Positions 52,605 through 61,014 of a stretch of 64,000 nt of DNA are shown one piece after another. A program made the translations under genes and the position numbers. Within the stretch, counting starts at the first letter, position 1. Each line of letters begins with the position of its first letter. The notes beneath the pieces are model-generated. The model was not told the DNA's origin. It searched no databases and was given only the letters and a program-made list of their open reading frames with translations. Source of the DNA: an uncultured Pseudohongiella sp. (lineage in GTDB: Bacteria > Pseudomonadota > Gammaproteobacteria > Pseudomonadales > Pseudohongiellaceae); contig CACBCS010000003.1 in assembly GCA_902537815.1 (NCBI GenBank), positions 1 through 64,000 on the forward strand, given 5' to 3'.

Positions 52605-53519
52605 TCAATGCATGGGCGGACCCAGAGCAGTAGACAAATATGCCGTTAGCAGTAGTAAGAAGACCGCAACGGCAGTTTCTAGGCTAACCGAGCGCTGAAA
52701 CTTAGCCGTGTCGGTCTGCAGCAGGAGTCGCGGCACGATGATGTATTTATTCACAGCCGCAATCGCTACCAAGCCGATCACCAGCAGGATTTTTAGTAAG
52801 AGAGCTATCCCATAGGCCGAAGTGAATAACTCCGCTGGAGAATGTATGAAACTCAGCATCAGCGCCAGTCCGCTGAGCAAAAGCAGAGAGACAATCACAA
52901 CGGCATGCTTTGAAAACCTCTCTAAACTGACCTTCAGCTCGGCGACCTGTTCTGTCCGTGAAATCGTGAGAAGCGGATACAGCGCACCAATCCAGAGAGC
53001 AAACATCGTAAAGTGTACCGCTAGGGCAAATTGTACGGATAAGGACTGTACCGAAACATGACCACCGAAGCGGAAACTTAGCAGGAGAAAGATAAAACCA
53101 AGCGCGTTAACACCAAACAGGCGCTGGTAAAAGAGTCGGCTCGGTGCTCGCCTCTGCTGCACCATCGCCTGATAAAAAAAGAGGCCTGAGCCTATTAATA
53201 TCGCGAACCCAACGGCACGGAAGAGGCTGAGATCTCCAAGCTGCGTACTGAGCAGCAGACCCGCCATATTCTTGTCAAAGGCACCTGACAGCCCGCTGCC
53301 ACTCGCTGTACCTACCTGCGCCAGAAAAGCGGCAGCAACCCCCTGCAGACCAAGCAGAGCGCCGGCAAGGTGGATACTCAACACCCGTCTCAGGGTGGCG
53401 CGCGTACCGTCGTAGTAATTTAGAAGACAAAAAGAACCTCCAAGTGCACTCGCGGCTCCCAGGTAAATGAACACCTTGCTCAGAACACTGAGCAACTCCC
53501 AGCTGGGGTTAATAGACAT
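52605..53519 (-). CDS. copD: Copper resistance D family membrane protein
   Basis: An inner-membrane protein with eight or more helices, 304 aa. CopD-type features include LAVHFTMFALWIGALYPLL (His in helix, the family's most conserved block), FSKHAVVIVSLLLLSG (His), LLKILLVIGLVAIAAVNKYI and a C-terminal Pro-rich tail. It follows copC by 62 bases on the same strand. CopCD pairs take copper into the cytoplasm or supply it to periplasmic cuproenzymes; a supply role would fit SURF1 and the PHM-like gene in this window, but that is inference. Confidence 0.92.
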   Translation of the reverse strand: MSINPSWELLSVLSKVFIYLGAASALGGSFCLLNYYDGTRATLRRVLSIHLAGALLGLQGVAAAFLAQVGTASGSGLSGAFDKNMAGLLLSTQLGDLSLFRAVGFAILIGSGLFFYQAMVQQRRAPSRLFYQRLFGVNALGFIFLLLSFRFGGHVSVQSLSVQFALAVHFTMFALWIGALYPLLTISRTEQVAELKVSLERFSKHAVVIVSLLLLSGLALMLSFIHSPAELFTSAYGIALLLKILLVIGLVAIAAVNKYIIVPRLLLQTDTAKFQRSVSLETAVAVFLLLLTAYLSTALGPPMH

Positions 53520-53581
53520 GACGCACCAATGCTGAACCAGTTTCCAAGAGCCCAGGGGCAGTTGGTTATACTTTTAGGTGG

Positions 53582-53962
53582 TTAAGGGGCTGAAGACGCA
53601 GCACTGAGGTCAACGAAAAATCGGAATGAATCCGCCATTGTGTGACCATCAGCACCGATTGCAGCCCACGCTACCTCGTACTCTCCGTTCGCCAAACCTG
53701 CTGCAGGAATGCGGTAAACGGATTCAGGCTCCGATGCCGGGCTGAAGGTGATCTGTGTTTCACTGTCTCCGACCACATCAAGCTTTATCAGACGAACCGG
53801 ACCGGTAAATATCAACTCTATTTGCGAGGGGACGGCCTGAACTCGGGAATCCGCTGCAGGTGTCGATTCCTTCAAGCCTGTATGCGCATGAATGTGCGTT
53901 GCTACACCTAGCATGATGAACAGAGCCAGACAAAATTTAACCATGTTCTGATGTATTTTCAT
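53582..53962 (-). CDS. copC: Periplasmic copper-binding protein CopC
   Basis: A 126-aa compact CopC. Start at 53962 (MKIHQNMVKF), preceded by GAGGGGG. The signal peptide ends HIHA, so the mature protein begins with His27 (HTGLKESTPAADS), the N-terminal copper(II) ligand. Asp105-Gly-His107 supplies the other ligands in AAIGADGHTMADSF. It contains no Met-rich copper(I) site, matching the short single-site CopC class. It is the first gene of a copC-copD pair. Confidence 0.93.
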   Translation of the reverse strand: MKIHQNMVKFCLALFIMLGVATHIHAHTGLKESTPAADSRVQAVPSQIELIFTGPVRLIKLDVVGDSETQITFSPASEPESVYRIPAAGLANGEYEVAWAAIGADGHTMADSFRFFVDLSAASSAP

Positions 53963-54188
53963 TTTTATGACCCCCTCTGCTTGCGCCAACAGCCCGATCA
54001 AAGTTTTGGGCAGTAGATCCGATTTGGAGAAACTCTACCCGGTCGAGAATGAGTAGTTACGGCTAGTATCGCATCATTGCTGATATCAGCCCAGTAAAAC
54101 CGGTGCGCCAGGCTGTGACAAAATGTCGCAGCGCTTGTCTCAATTCCCTAGATAACAACCGCTGCTAGGCTTAACCGTGCCTCTTCTG

Positions 54189-54908
54189 TTACTTGGATTG
54201 CCAGACCTTATGCAGCGGCGACATGTTAATTTCGTCAAGCACTATACCCGCGCGCAAGTTGACTACTGCGAGCGCTATGGCCGCCACGTCCGCTGGAAGA
54301 ATTGCGTGCTCGACTTCCGGCCCCGGCTCAAAATGCAGCTCATCAAAAAAAGCACTCCGGACCGCGCCCGGATTAATCAGATTGACCCTCACACCTGCTT
54401 TCGCGCATTCGAGCCTTAGCGATTGCGCAAAACCGCGGAGACCAAACTTACTGGCACAGTAAACACTGCCTTCTTTGCCGCCCTGCCGGGCAGATTCAGA
54501 GCCGATAAATATGAGGTCAGAGCACGCCTTATACTGCTTTAGAACCGGCAGACAGTGTTTAGTCACCAGAATATGGCCGAGCAAATTGGTTGCGAGAACT
54601 TTTTCGATATCGGCGGCAGAGAGCTGTTCCAGGTATCCCATCTTTCCGATACCCGCATTATTAACCAGAACCCTCAAAGGCTGAGTCAATGATTTAAGCA
54701 AGGATGGGAAGACGCCTTGGATTTCATCTGGGCAGGATAGGTCCAGGCATGTCTTTCTGAAATTGGGATGCTCCACGTCTGTTTTGGAGAAATCCCTGGC
54801 TAGACCAATCACCTCAAATCCGGCGGCGAGAAAAGCATCACTGCAGGCCAGGCCGATACCCGAGGAGGCTCCCGTGACGATAGCAATCCCTTTTCCTTCA
54901 GAAGTCAT
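54189..54908 (-). CDS. Short-chain dehydrogenase/reductase in the SPL-like operon
   Basis: 239-aa classical SDR: AIVTGASSGIGLA (residues 9-21), LVNNAGIGKMG, IGSESARQG and catalytic YCASK, then INPGAV. The start at 54908 has GGGAG upstream; the longer in-frame extension overlaps the SPL-like gene in another frame and is discarded. It is the last gene of a four-gene run (glycosyltransferase, nucleosidase-like, SPL-like, SDR), 58 bases after the SPL-like stop. Substrate unknown. Confidence 0.88.
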   Translation of the reverse strand: MTSEGKGIAIVTGASSGIGLACSDAFLAAGFEVIGLARDFSKTDVEHPNFRKTCLDLSCPDEIQGVFPSLLKSLTQPLRVLVNNAGIGKMGYLEQLSAADIEKVLATNLLGHILVTKHCLPVLKQYKACSDLIFIGSESARQGGKEGSVYCASKFGLRGFAQSLRLECAKAGVRVNLINPGAVRSAFFDELHFEPGPEVEHAILPADVAAIALAVVNLRAGIVLDEINMSPLHKVWQSK

Positions 54909-54966
54909 ATGGTTTCTCCCTGGCTGATTGTCAATGACATGGTTTGGTAGTGTCCAGAGAACCCCA

Positions 54967-55971
54967 TCAAGCGCATCGGTAATAACGCGAACGATCGACG
55001 TAGCTGAAGAGCCGATCTTCCAGCGCCTCGAGAAGCGCTTCGCCTCCTGCTGCCAGTGACAGCATGCCATCATGCTGAACTGTCTCCCGTGCCAGGAGGT
55101 CTTCATCCGGATACAGCTTGACCAGATTTTTGTGAAATTGGGCAGGCAGACGAAACTCTCCAAGACTTACCGAATGCAACTCGTCTGCTGAGAGAGCGCT
55201 GAATGTTTGGGAGAATAACCGCTCATACTCCGCTTCGACACCAGCTTCTCCGATAACCGGTTCAAATCTGACGGCGATCTTCCAACCAGAGCGCTGAAGC
55301 TTCTTCATGGTCTGCAAACGCTTTCTGAGGGTCGGCACTTTATGCTCCCACCGCTTCGATGCGCCTTCCGGGGTAAAACTCATGGCGACAACACAGTTGT
55401 CGATCGGCTGGAAATCCAGCAGTTGTCGAACTTGTGTGCTTTTGGTTCGAATCTCCAGGATCGATTCAGGTCTGTTGGCAAAAAACGGAATAAAGCTCGC
55501 GCAAAAAGCGCTGATCGGCTCCATCGCCAGGCTGTCACAATCGTAACCACTGTAAAACACCGTGCCTTCGTCATGATTCAGAGCTTCAGCGTCGATGCCA
55601 GCCATAAAATCTTCATAATTCACGAAAAGTACGTAGTGGGCTGACCGGTACATGCCCTGCAGGAAACAGTAGCGACAATCATAAAGACAGTTCAGCATAT
55701 GAGAAAAATAGAACCCCCGACCCTGTTCAAAGCCATATCCTTCAGGGGAGGGCAGCACCGTCTTTCCGTGCTTTTTTGCCAGTATCAAGGCAGGCGCTCT
55801 TTTCTGAATTCTGAAATTCTGTCCTGCCCGATTAAAGACTTCACCATACCGATCAATCGTAATGATTGGCGCTCCCGATACCCTCGCGATTATCCGCTGA
55901 ACCAGCTCATGCTCAGCGATCGCGCGCTCGATGTACACCGCTGAAAACTTCACTCTTCTGTCACCTTGCAT
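54967..55971 (-). CDS. Spore photoproduct lyase-like radical SAM protein
   Basis: 334-aa radical-SAM enzyme. The cluster motif CLYDCRYC places Cys95, Cys99 and Cys102 in the SplB spacing (C-x3-C-x2-C), followed by FLQGMY. Cys145 in SGYDCDSLAMEP sits where SplB has its conserved catalytic Cys (inference from position). FTPEGASKRWEHKVPTL and VRFEPVIG fit the family's second half. Length equals Bacillus SplB (about 340 aa). This organism shows no sporulation genes, so the substrate is likely not spore DNA photoproduct. The start overlaps the nucleosidase-like gene by 22 bases. Confidence 0.85.
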   Translation of the reverse strand: MQGDRRVKFSAVYIERAIAEHELVQRIIARVSGAPIITIDRYGEVFNRAGQNFRIQKRAPALILAKKHGKTVLPSPEGYGFEQGRGFYFSHMLNCLYDCRYCFLQGMYRSAHYVLFVNYEDFMAGIDAEALNHDEGTVFYSGYDCDSLAMEPISAFCASFIPFFANRPESILEIRTKSTQVRQLLDFQPIDNCVVAMSFTPEGASKRWEHKVPTLRKRLQTMKKLQRSGWKIAVRFEPVIGEAGVEAEYERLFSQTFSALSADELHSVSLGEFRLPAQFHKNLVKLYPDEDLLARETVQHDGMLSLAAGGEALLEALEDRLFSYVDRSRYYRCA

Positions 55972-56798
55972 GCGCTTTTCAAAGATTCCCGAAGAACCTG
56001 GGTTAGATCCCGCGCGCTTTGATATCCCTTAGCCAACAGTGTTTCCAATTCGCTCTCTCTGTTGAGTATGACAAACCGCTGGCACAGTCTTCTGATCTGC
56101 AGAGCCTGATTCACATTCAAGTGTATCCGGCCGGCAATTTTCAGATAGGGCGCTGGGTCAGAAATTAACTGCTGCTGCTCATGCGCCAGGTTCCGTAGAA
56201 GTTCGACATGCTGTCGGATTTCATACGACGCCGCGTAGAAGATTTCATCAATCAGCGCTGCAGCAATCTTCTCGACTCCATCGTGGGGGTTGTCTGAAAC
56301 CAACTTACAACACTGAATCAAATCAAGCATGCCGTAGTTCAACGCCATGTCCCAGAACGCATGGGCCTCCATGTCATAAGCTGCATTCTGCGGGTAAGCC
56401 AACTCAGGCTTATCAACCGTAAGGACCTCGCCATAATGTCTGCCCGACAGAACAGGCGTGGGAAAAGAGGAGTACGCACTCGCGGCACAACTGATCTTAT
56501 TGGCGACCATCATCTCGCCAACAGCTAATTCTCGATGTCCTGCAATACCAATATTCAGCCAGGCCGGAGAAACTTGTGGTGACTTCTCTGCAATCTCAGA
56601 TCTGGCCAATCTGGCGAAACTCTGATTGAGGTTTTTGCGACCCACACCCGTCACCAGCAACCGAATTCCCTGATCCGATTGAAAAATATTGTTCATCGTC
56701 CTCAGCGGCTTCAGCTGAAAAAAGTCCTTTAGCGGTCCAGCCTCAGAGGGAAGCGCCGCCACCAGAGTAACCAACACTGATTCAGAGATTATGGGCAT
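55950..56798 (-). CDS. Nucleoside phosphorylase / MTA-SAH nucleosidase-like protein
   Basis: A phosphorylase-superfamily protein of 282 aa. The N-terminal VAALPSEAGPLKDFF is typical of MTA/SAH nucleosidases (Glu19 as catalytic-base position). LNIGIAGHRELAVGE, the purine-ribose contact Asp142-Met-Glu144-Ala (YDMEAHAFW) and KLVSDNP with Asp169 as general acid are present. About 80 C-terminal residues beyond the fold are extra and helical. It overlaps both neighbours (glycosyltransferase by 17 bases, SPL-like by 22). It may cleave a nucleoside made or used by the radical-SAM partner; this is inference. Confidence 0.82.
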   Translation of the reverse strand: MPIISESVLVTLVAALPSEAGPLKDFFQLKPLRTMNNIFQSDQGIRLLVTGVGRKNLNQSFARLARSEIAEKSPQVSPAWLNIGIAGHRELAVGEMMVANKISCAASAYSSFPTPVLSGRHYGEVLTVDKPELAYPQNAAYDMEAHAFWDMALNYGMLDLIQCCKLVSDNPHDGVEKIAAALIDEIFYAASYEIRQHVELLRNLAHEQQQLISDPAPYLKIAGRIHLNVNQALQIRRLCQRFVILNRESELETLLAKGYQSARDLTQVLRESLKSACKVTEE

Positions 56799-57648
56799 TC
56801 AGAAGCTGCATACAGTAGGAGATTAATTCAGGATTGTTTCGCTTTTCAGCCCCGCTTATGAGAACGCGGCACTTTTCATCAAGCATGCGTTTGGTCGATA
56901 CTTCCTGCTCACTGCTCAGTGTGGACTGCGCCAGCAGTTTAGCCAGTGCTTTGACCCGGAATCGGTCCATACCCCAATATTTCGCTGAAAGTTGGTCTTC
57001 ATGGCCTCCGTATTTACGGATTAACGGACGTTCCACATACGCCACCTCGTATTGGTGGCAAATCCTAAGCCAGAGATCGTAATCCTCACAGGCGGGCAGC
57101 TCCTCATCGAAGCCTCCGACACGATCAAAAAGCGCCCGGGAAATCATGACAGCCGAGGGCGATATGACGCATCTTGGTAGACAATATTCAAAAATCTGAC
57201 CCCCGTACTTGCGGTGTTTCCGCATTGGATTCACACGAACGCCCCTCCGAATCCAGATTTCATCGCTATGTATCAGACTTATATGCGGAAAGTCCCGCGC
57301 GCAGGCTAACTGATGGTTCAGTTTTTCGGGAAGCCACTCATCATCTGAATCCAGAAATGCGAGCCATTCTCCAGTACTCACTGATGCACCAGCGTTGCGC
57401 GCCGAGCTCACGCCCTGGTTGCCTTGAGTCAACAACTTCACACCCGGATAATCCCGCTCCACTACGGCATTCGTTCCGTCACTGGACCCATCATCCACAA
57501 CGATAATTTCAGCAGCGCCGTGAGTCTGAGCCAGCACAGAGTTCAGCGCTCTCGGCAACACTGACACGCGGTTAAAACTCGGGATAATAACTGAGACGCT
57601 CAAGGTAATTTCAACGGGCAAAAAAATGGGAACCCTTCTGGTTCCCAT
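56782..57648 (-). CDS. Family 2 glycosyltransferase
   Basis: GT-A inverting transferase with SVIIPSFNR, EIIVVDDGSSDGT (nucleotide-sugar Asp residues), GVSSARNAGA, FLDSDDEW (metal-binding DxD) and ACEDYDLWLR (catalytic Glu/Asp). No membrane helices. Start is ambiguous. The ATG at 57648 has GAGGAA nine bases upstream but lies inside a perfect terminator hairpin. A TTG at 57603 gives the family-typical N-terminus MSVSVIIPSFNR. First gene of the overlapping four-gene run. Acceptor unknown; it is surprising beside a nucleoside and radical-SAM pair. Confidence 0.88.
   Translation of the reverse strand: MGTRRVPIFLPVEITLSVSVIIPSFNRVSVLPRALNSVLAQTHGAAEIIVVDDGSSDGTNAVVERDYPGVKLLTQGNQGVSSARNAGASVSTGEWLAFLDSDDEWLPEKLNHQLACARDFPHISLIHSDEIWIRRGVRVNPMRKHRKYGGQIFEYCLPRCVISPSAVMISRALFDRVGGFDEELPACEDYDLWLRICHQYEVAYVERPLIRKYGGHEDQLSAKYWGMDRFRVKALAKLLAQSTLSSEQEVSTKRMLDEKCRVLISGAEKRNNPELISYCMQLLNAHNL
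57619..57648 (-). terminator. Intrinsic terminator overlapping the glycosyltransferase start
   Basis: On the minus strand ATGGGAACC, loop AGAAG, GGTTCCCAT (perfect 9-bp stem), followed by a run of T then GCCC. It lies 24 bases after the acyl-CoA dehydrogenase stop, ideal for ending that transcript. It contains the ATG of the next gene, so it may act as an attenuator. Confidence 0.8.
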
Positions 57649-57671
57649 TATAAGCAGTTCCTCTAGCTGAG

Positions 57672-58892
57672 CTATTGATACTTCGCCAGCTCCTTGCGCG
57701 CGATTACCCGACGATGGACTTCGTCCGGCCCATCGGCAAGGCGTAGGGTTCTCTGGCTGGTCCATAGGGACGCCAGCGGGAAATCCTGCCCGATACCGGC
57801 AGCGCCGTGCATCTGAATGGCCCGATCGATAACACGCAAGGCCATATTTGGTACAGCCACTTTGATTTGAGAAATTGCGTCTCTTGCTGCCTTGTTGCCT
57901 ATCGCATCCATCAGCCAGGCTGCCCTGAGCACCAGCAGCCGACACATATCAATTTCGATCCTGCTGTCTGCGATCACATCATAATTACCACCCAGTTCTG
58001 CTAGCGGCTTACCAAATGCCTCCCGGCTGGTCGCTCTTTCGCACATCAGTGTTAAGGCCTTCTCAGCGGCCCCGATTGAGCGCATACAATGGTGAATACG
58101 ACCGGGGCCCAGGCGCCCCTGCGAAATTTCAAAGCCCCTGCCCCGGCCAAGTATTATGTTGCTTTCAGGCACACGAACATTGTGAAATTTGATGTGCATG
58201 TGGCCGTGCGGCGCATCGTCCTTGCCGAATACATGCATGGGTCTCACTACCTCGACACCCTCGGCATCCATAGGCACCAGTATCTGTGACTGACGATTGT
58301 GCTTGGGAGCGTTTGGGTCGGTCACCACCATCACTATCATTATCTTGCAGCGCGCATCTCCGGCACCGGAAATATAGAACTTTTCGCCGCTGATCACCCA
58401 CTCATCACCATCCAGCACGGCGGATGTCGAAATATTGGTTGCATCCGAAGAGGCTACCCCGGGCTCTGTCATGGCGAAGGCAGATCGAATTTCACCCGCC
58501 AGCAGCGGCTCAAGCCACTGCTCCTTTTGCTCTTCAGAACCGTATCTCTCCAGCACCTCCATGTTACCGGTATCCGGTGCCGAGCAATTAAACGCCTCTG
58601 AGGCAAGCCGGCTCCGGCCCATAATTTCAGCCAGATGGGCATACTCCAGATTGCTGATTCCAGCGCCGCCCTGGCTCTCAGGCAAAAAGAAATTCCACAG
58701 CCCCATGTCTCGAGCAGCGTCTTTCAAGTTGTTTAGGATTTCGTCCTGGCGAGGGGTGTGCGACCAGCGGTCGCCAACACCAACTTGCTCGTGATATTCC
58801 CCTTCGATCGGCTCTACCTTATTCTCAACAAAGTCGAGAATTTTGCCCTTAATCTCAACCATTTCTTCGGACAAACCAAGATCCATCATCAC
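57672..58892 (-). CDS. Acyl-CoA dehydrogenase, ACAD10/11-like
   Basis: FAD-dependent alpha,beta-dehydrogenation of an acyl-CoA. Seen: [15 protein letters not shown] (FAD/substrate loop), [50 protein letters not shown] (ACAD10/11-type signature), [14 protein letters not shown], and the C-terminal [16 protein letters not shown]. The R-H-H-C-M pattern and lack of Glu at the usual catalytic site fit the ACAD10/11 group, which acts on branched or hydroxylated CoAs. Minus strand with two SDRs and a CoA-transferase upstream in transcription order. Confidence 0.92.
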   Translation of the reverse strand: MMMDLGLSEEMVEIKGKILDFVENKVEPIEGEYHEQVGVGDRWSHTPRQDEILNNLKDAARDMGLWNFFLPESQGGAGISNLEYAHLAEIMGRSRLASEAFNCSAPDTGNMEVLERYGSEEQKEQWLEPLLAGEIRSAFAMTEPGVASSDATNISTSAVLDGDEWVISGEKFYISGAGDARCKIMIVMVVTDPNAPKHNRQSQILVPMDAEGVEVVRPMHVFGKDDAPHGHMHIKFHNVRVPESNIILGRGRGFEISQGRLGPGRIHHCMRSIGAAEKALTLMCERATSREAFGKPLAELGGNYDVIADSRIEIDMCRLLVLRAAWLMDAIGNKAARDAISQIKVAVPNMALRVIDRAIQMHGAAGIGQDFPLASLWTSQRTLRLADGPDEVHRRVIARKELAKYQ

Positions 58893-58992
58893 TATACTTC
58901 CTTATCTTTCTGATTCTGTTGTTCTGGCTCAAGATCAGACCAGCGAGCCCAGATTTATGCGTTTCTGAAGTCAAGCATACCCGATAAACCCG

Positions 58993-59757
58993 TCACCCTG
59001 CGATAGTGCCGCCGCCATCAATGACAATAGTCTGCCCGGTTGTAAAACTGCCGGCAGCGGACGCCAGAAATATGGCTGCACCGGCAATCTCATCCGGCTC
59101 ACCGATGCGCCGAAGCGGGTACTTTGACACGGTCTTTTGGTAAATTTCCGGGTTTTCCCACAAGGCGCGCGCGAAATCAGTCCGGATCAGGCCGGGTGCG
59201 ATGCAGTTCACCCGGATATTCTTAGGACCCCACTCGACCGCCAGATTACGGGCTATCTGCATGTCCGCAGCTTTCGAGATAGCATAGGCTCCCAGGCTCT
59301 CGCTGCCCTTGAGACCGCCGATGGAGGAGACAATGATCACTGCTCCCCCCCCTGCATCGGCCATATGCGGTATCACGAGTTTACACAAGCGATGGACACT
59401 CCCGATATTAGCCTGCATCACTTTGTCGAAAGCCGCATCGGGGATTTCCTGAGACGGACCAAAAAAGGGATTCAGCGCAGCATTGCAGACCAATATGTCA
59501 ATTGCCCCAAAGGCGGCACGCGCGGCACCCACCAAATTCTCAAGCTGCTCCTGATAATTGATGTTGCAGGCGACTCCGGTCGCCTCCAAACCTTTGTCTC
59601 TCAATTCTGCCGCCACGGCGTCACAAGCGTCCTGATTTCTGCTGGAAATGATCACTCTGGCGCCCTGCTCCGCCATCCGCTGAGCAATTGCCTTTCCTAT
59701 TCCCTTGGTCGATCCCGTAATCAGTGCAACTTTGCCTTCCAGGTTGAATAAGCTCAT
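58993..59757 (-). CDS. SDR family oxidoreductase, FabG-like
   Basis: 254 aa classical SDR: LITGSTKGIGKA (12-23), LVCNAALNPFFG, IVSSIGGLKGSESLG, catalytic YAISK, NCIAPGLIRTDF and the C-terminal GQTIVIDGGGTI. It is 100 bases upstream (in transcription order) of the acyl-CoA dehydrogenase and follows a second SDR. A 3-hydroxyacyl-CoA dehydrogenase role in a beta-oxidation-like route is inferred from context. Confidence 0.92.
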   Translation of the reverse strand: MSLFNLEGKVALITGSTKGIGKAIAQRMAEQGARVIISSRNQDACDAVAAELRDKGLEATGVACNINYQEQLENLVGAARAAFGAIDILVCNAALNPFFGPSQEIPDAAFDKVMQANIGSVHRLCKLVIPHMADAGGGAVIIVSSIGGLKGSESLGAYAISKAADMQIARNLAVEWGPKNIRVNCIAPGLIRTDFARALWENPEIYQKTVSKYPLRRIGEPDEIAGAAIFLASAAGSFTTGQTIVIDGGGTIAG

Positions 59758-59818
59758 GCAGTCTCCCGTGTATTAGATTCTCGGCTCATTGATTGGCCTT
59801 TTTAAACTGGCAACACAT

Positions 59819-60640
59819 CTATCTTTCATCCCAGGGTTTAATCCCTTTGGACACATTGGTGCCTCCGTCTACAGGAATCACAGCCCCATTGGTGTAATTC
59901 CCCGCTCGTGAGGCCAGGTAGATCACAACGCCAGCAATCTCCTCCGCTTGCCCGATACGTCGTAAAGGGCAGTCCGCTTGGATATCCTCCAGATAATGCT
60001 CGAAAATGTAATCCGTCATACGTGATTCAAAAAACCCCGGCGCTACCGCATTGACAGTAATGTGCTCAGGGCCTAACTCAACGGCCAGGGCGCGAGTCAG
60101 ATGATGCAGTGCTGCTTTGCTGGCTGAATAGGCAAAGGTCGGAACTCGCTGAACAACGGGTACATGCAAACCATCCATGGATCCGATGTTAACGATTCGG
60201 GAAGGGTTGTCAGTCGTCGCGGATTTCTTGAGCAAGGGTCCTGCATCCCGGGTCAGTGCAAAAACCGCATTGAGGTTCGTTGAAATCACTTTCTCAAACC
60301 CTTCATCGGAATACTCGGCCAGAGGCGCACCCCAATTAGCGCCTGCATTGTTCACCAGAATCGAAAGGCCACCCAGATGTTGCTCGACCTCCTCCAGCAA
60401 GCGACTGCGATCTGCCGATACGGTAACATCCGCAATAACCGCCTCACAGTCTCCATATTTTCTCAGCTCAGCGAGCGCCAGGTCACACTTTTCTCTTCGG
60501 CGAGAGGAAATAACCACCTTAACGCCATTCTGAATAAAGGCCTTGGCCATGATTAAACCGAGACCGGAACTGCCGCCCGTAACGAGCGCAGTTTTCCCCT
60601 CAAGACTAAACAGGCTGTTAAGGCTGTAATTGGTATCCAT
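59819..60640 (-). CDS. SDR family oxidoreductase, FabG-like (second copy)
   Basis: 273 aa classical SDR: LVTGGSSGLGLI (residues ~19-30), LVNNAGANWGAP, NIGSMDGLHVP, catalytic YSASK, NAVAPGFFESRM and GAVIPVDGGTNVS. The Pro-rich end IKPWDER resembles 2-deoxygluconate/rhamnolipid-type SDRs. It is 61 bases from the next SDR in transcription order, and the two differ in sequence, so it is not a recent duplicate. It starts about 370 bases from the CoA-transferase, and a hairpin terminator lies between. Confidence 0.92.
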   Translation of the reverse strand: MDTNYSLNSLFSLEGKTALVTGGSSGLGLIMAKAFIQNGVKVVISSRRREKCDLALAELRKYGDCEAVIADVTVSADRSRLLEEVEQHLGGLSILVNNAGANWGAPLAEYSDEGFEKVISTNLNAVFALTRDAGPLLKKSATTDNPSRIVNIGSMDGLHVPVVQRVPTFAYSASKAALHHLTRALAVELGPEHITVNAVAPGFFESRMTDYIFEHYLEDIQADCPLRRIGQAEEIAGVVIYLASRAGNYTNGAVIPVDGGTNVSKGIKPWDER

Positions 60641-60962
60641 ACTGATCCTTTATTCGCAATAGACAGCAAAACGTCGCGAGCCTGTTGTGCCTGCAATCTT
60701 CCGGTGCTACAGAATCAAAAAGTCTAACTCAAATTCCTGATGACGAACAGTTGCCCCCGACTGGCTTGGACCGAGAGCATCCTGGCCCTGCTGCGCCATA
60801 CAGAGCCGGCTTCTGAGAAAGCAGCCGCCCTCTTTCAGGCTGAAATGATCGAAAAACCCGTCCGATAAGATTGCCAGCCGGTTTAGCCTGATCGGTGAAT
60901 CCAGAACTCAGCGACAGCGAAGAGCTCGTAATCACCAAGTAGGCTTTTGAAAAAACGGAGAG

Positions 60963-60979
60963 AAAACGCCGAGCGTTTT
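60963..60979 (-). terminator. Hairpin terminator after the CoA-transferase gene
   Basis: Perfect palindrome AAAACGC-CGA-GCGTTTT, 35 bases past the CoA-transferase stop on the minus strand. A/T-rich arms make it work in either direction. The surrounding gap (60641-61014) holds no gene I can support; the promoter of the preceding SDR (59819-60640) should lie in its left part. Confidence 0.55.
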
Positions 60980-61014
60980 GGAATTGAACCGCCGCGGGAT
61001 GGGTGTGCGGCAGA

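Noticed and set aside
54967-55971. Evidence for sporulation
   Set aside because: A SplB-like gene alone does not indicate spores; all other genes are typical of a non-sporulating gammaproteobacterium.
60729-60938. ORF in the gap before the CoA-transferase
   Set aside because: Composition and lack of a start context suggest chance; no homologous motif visible.
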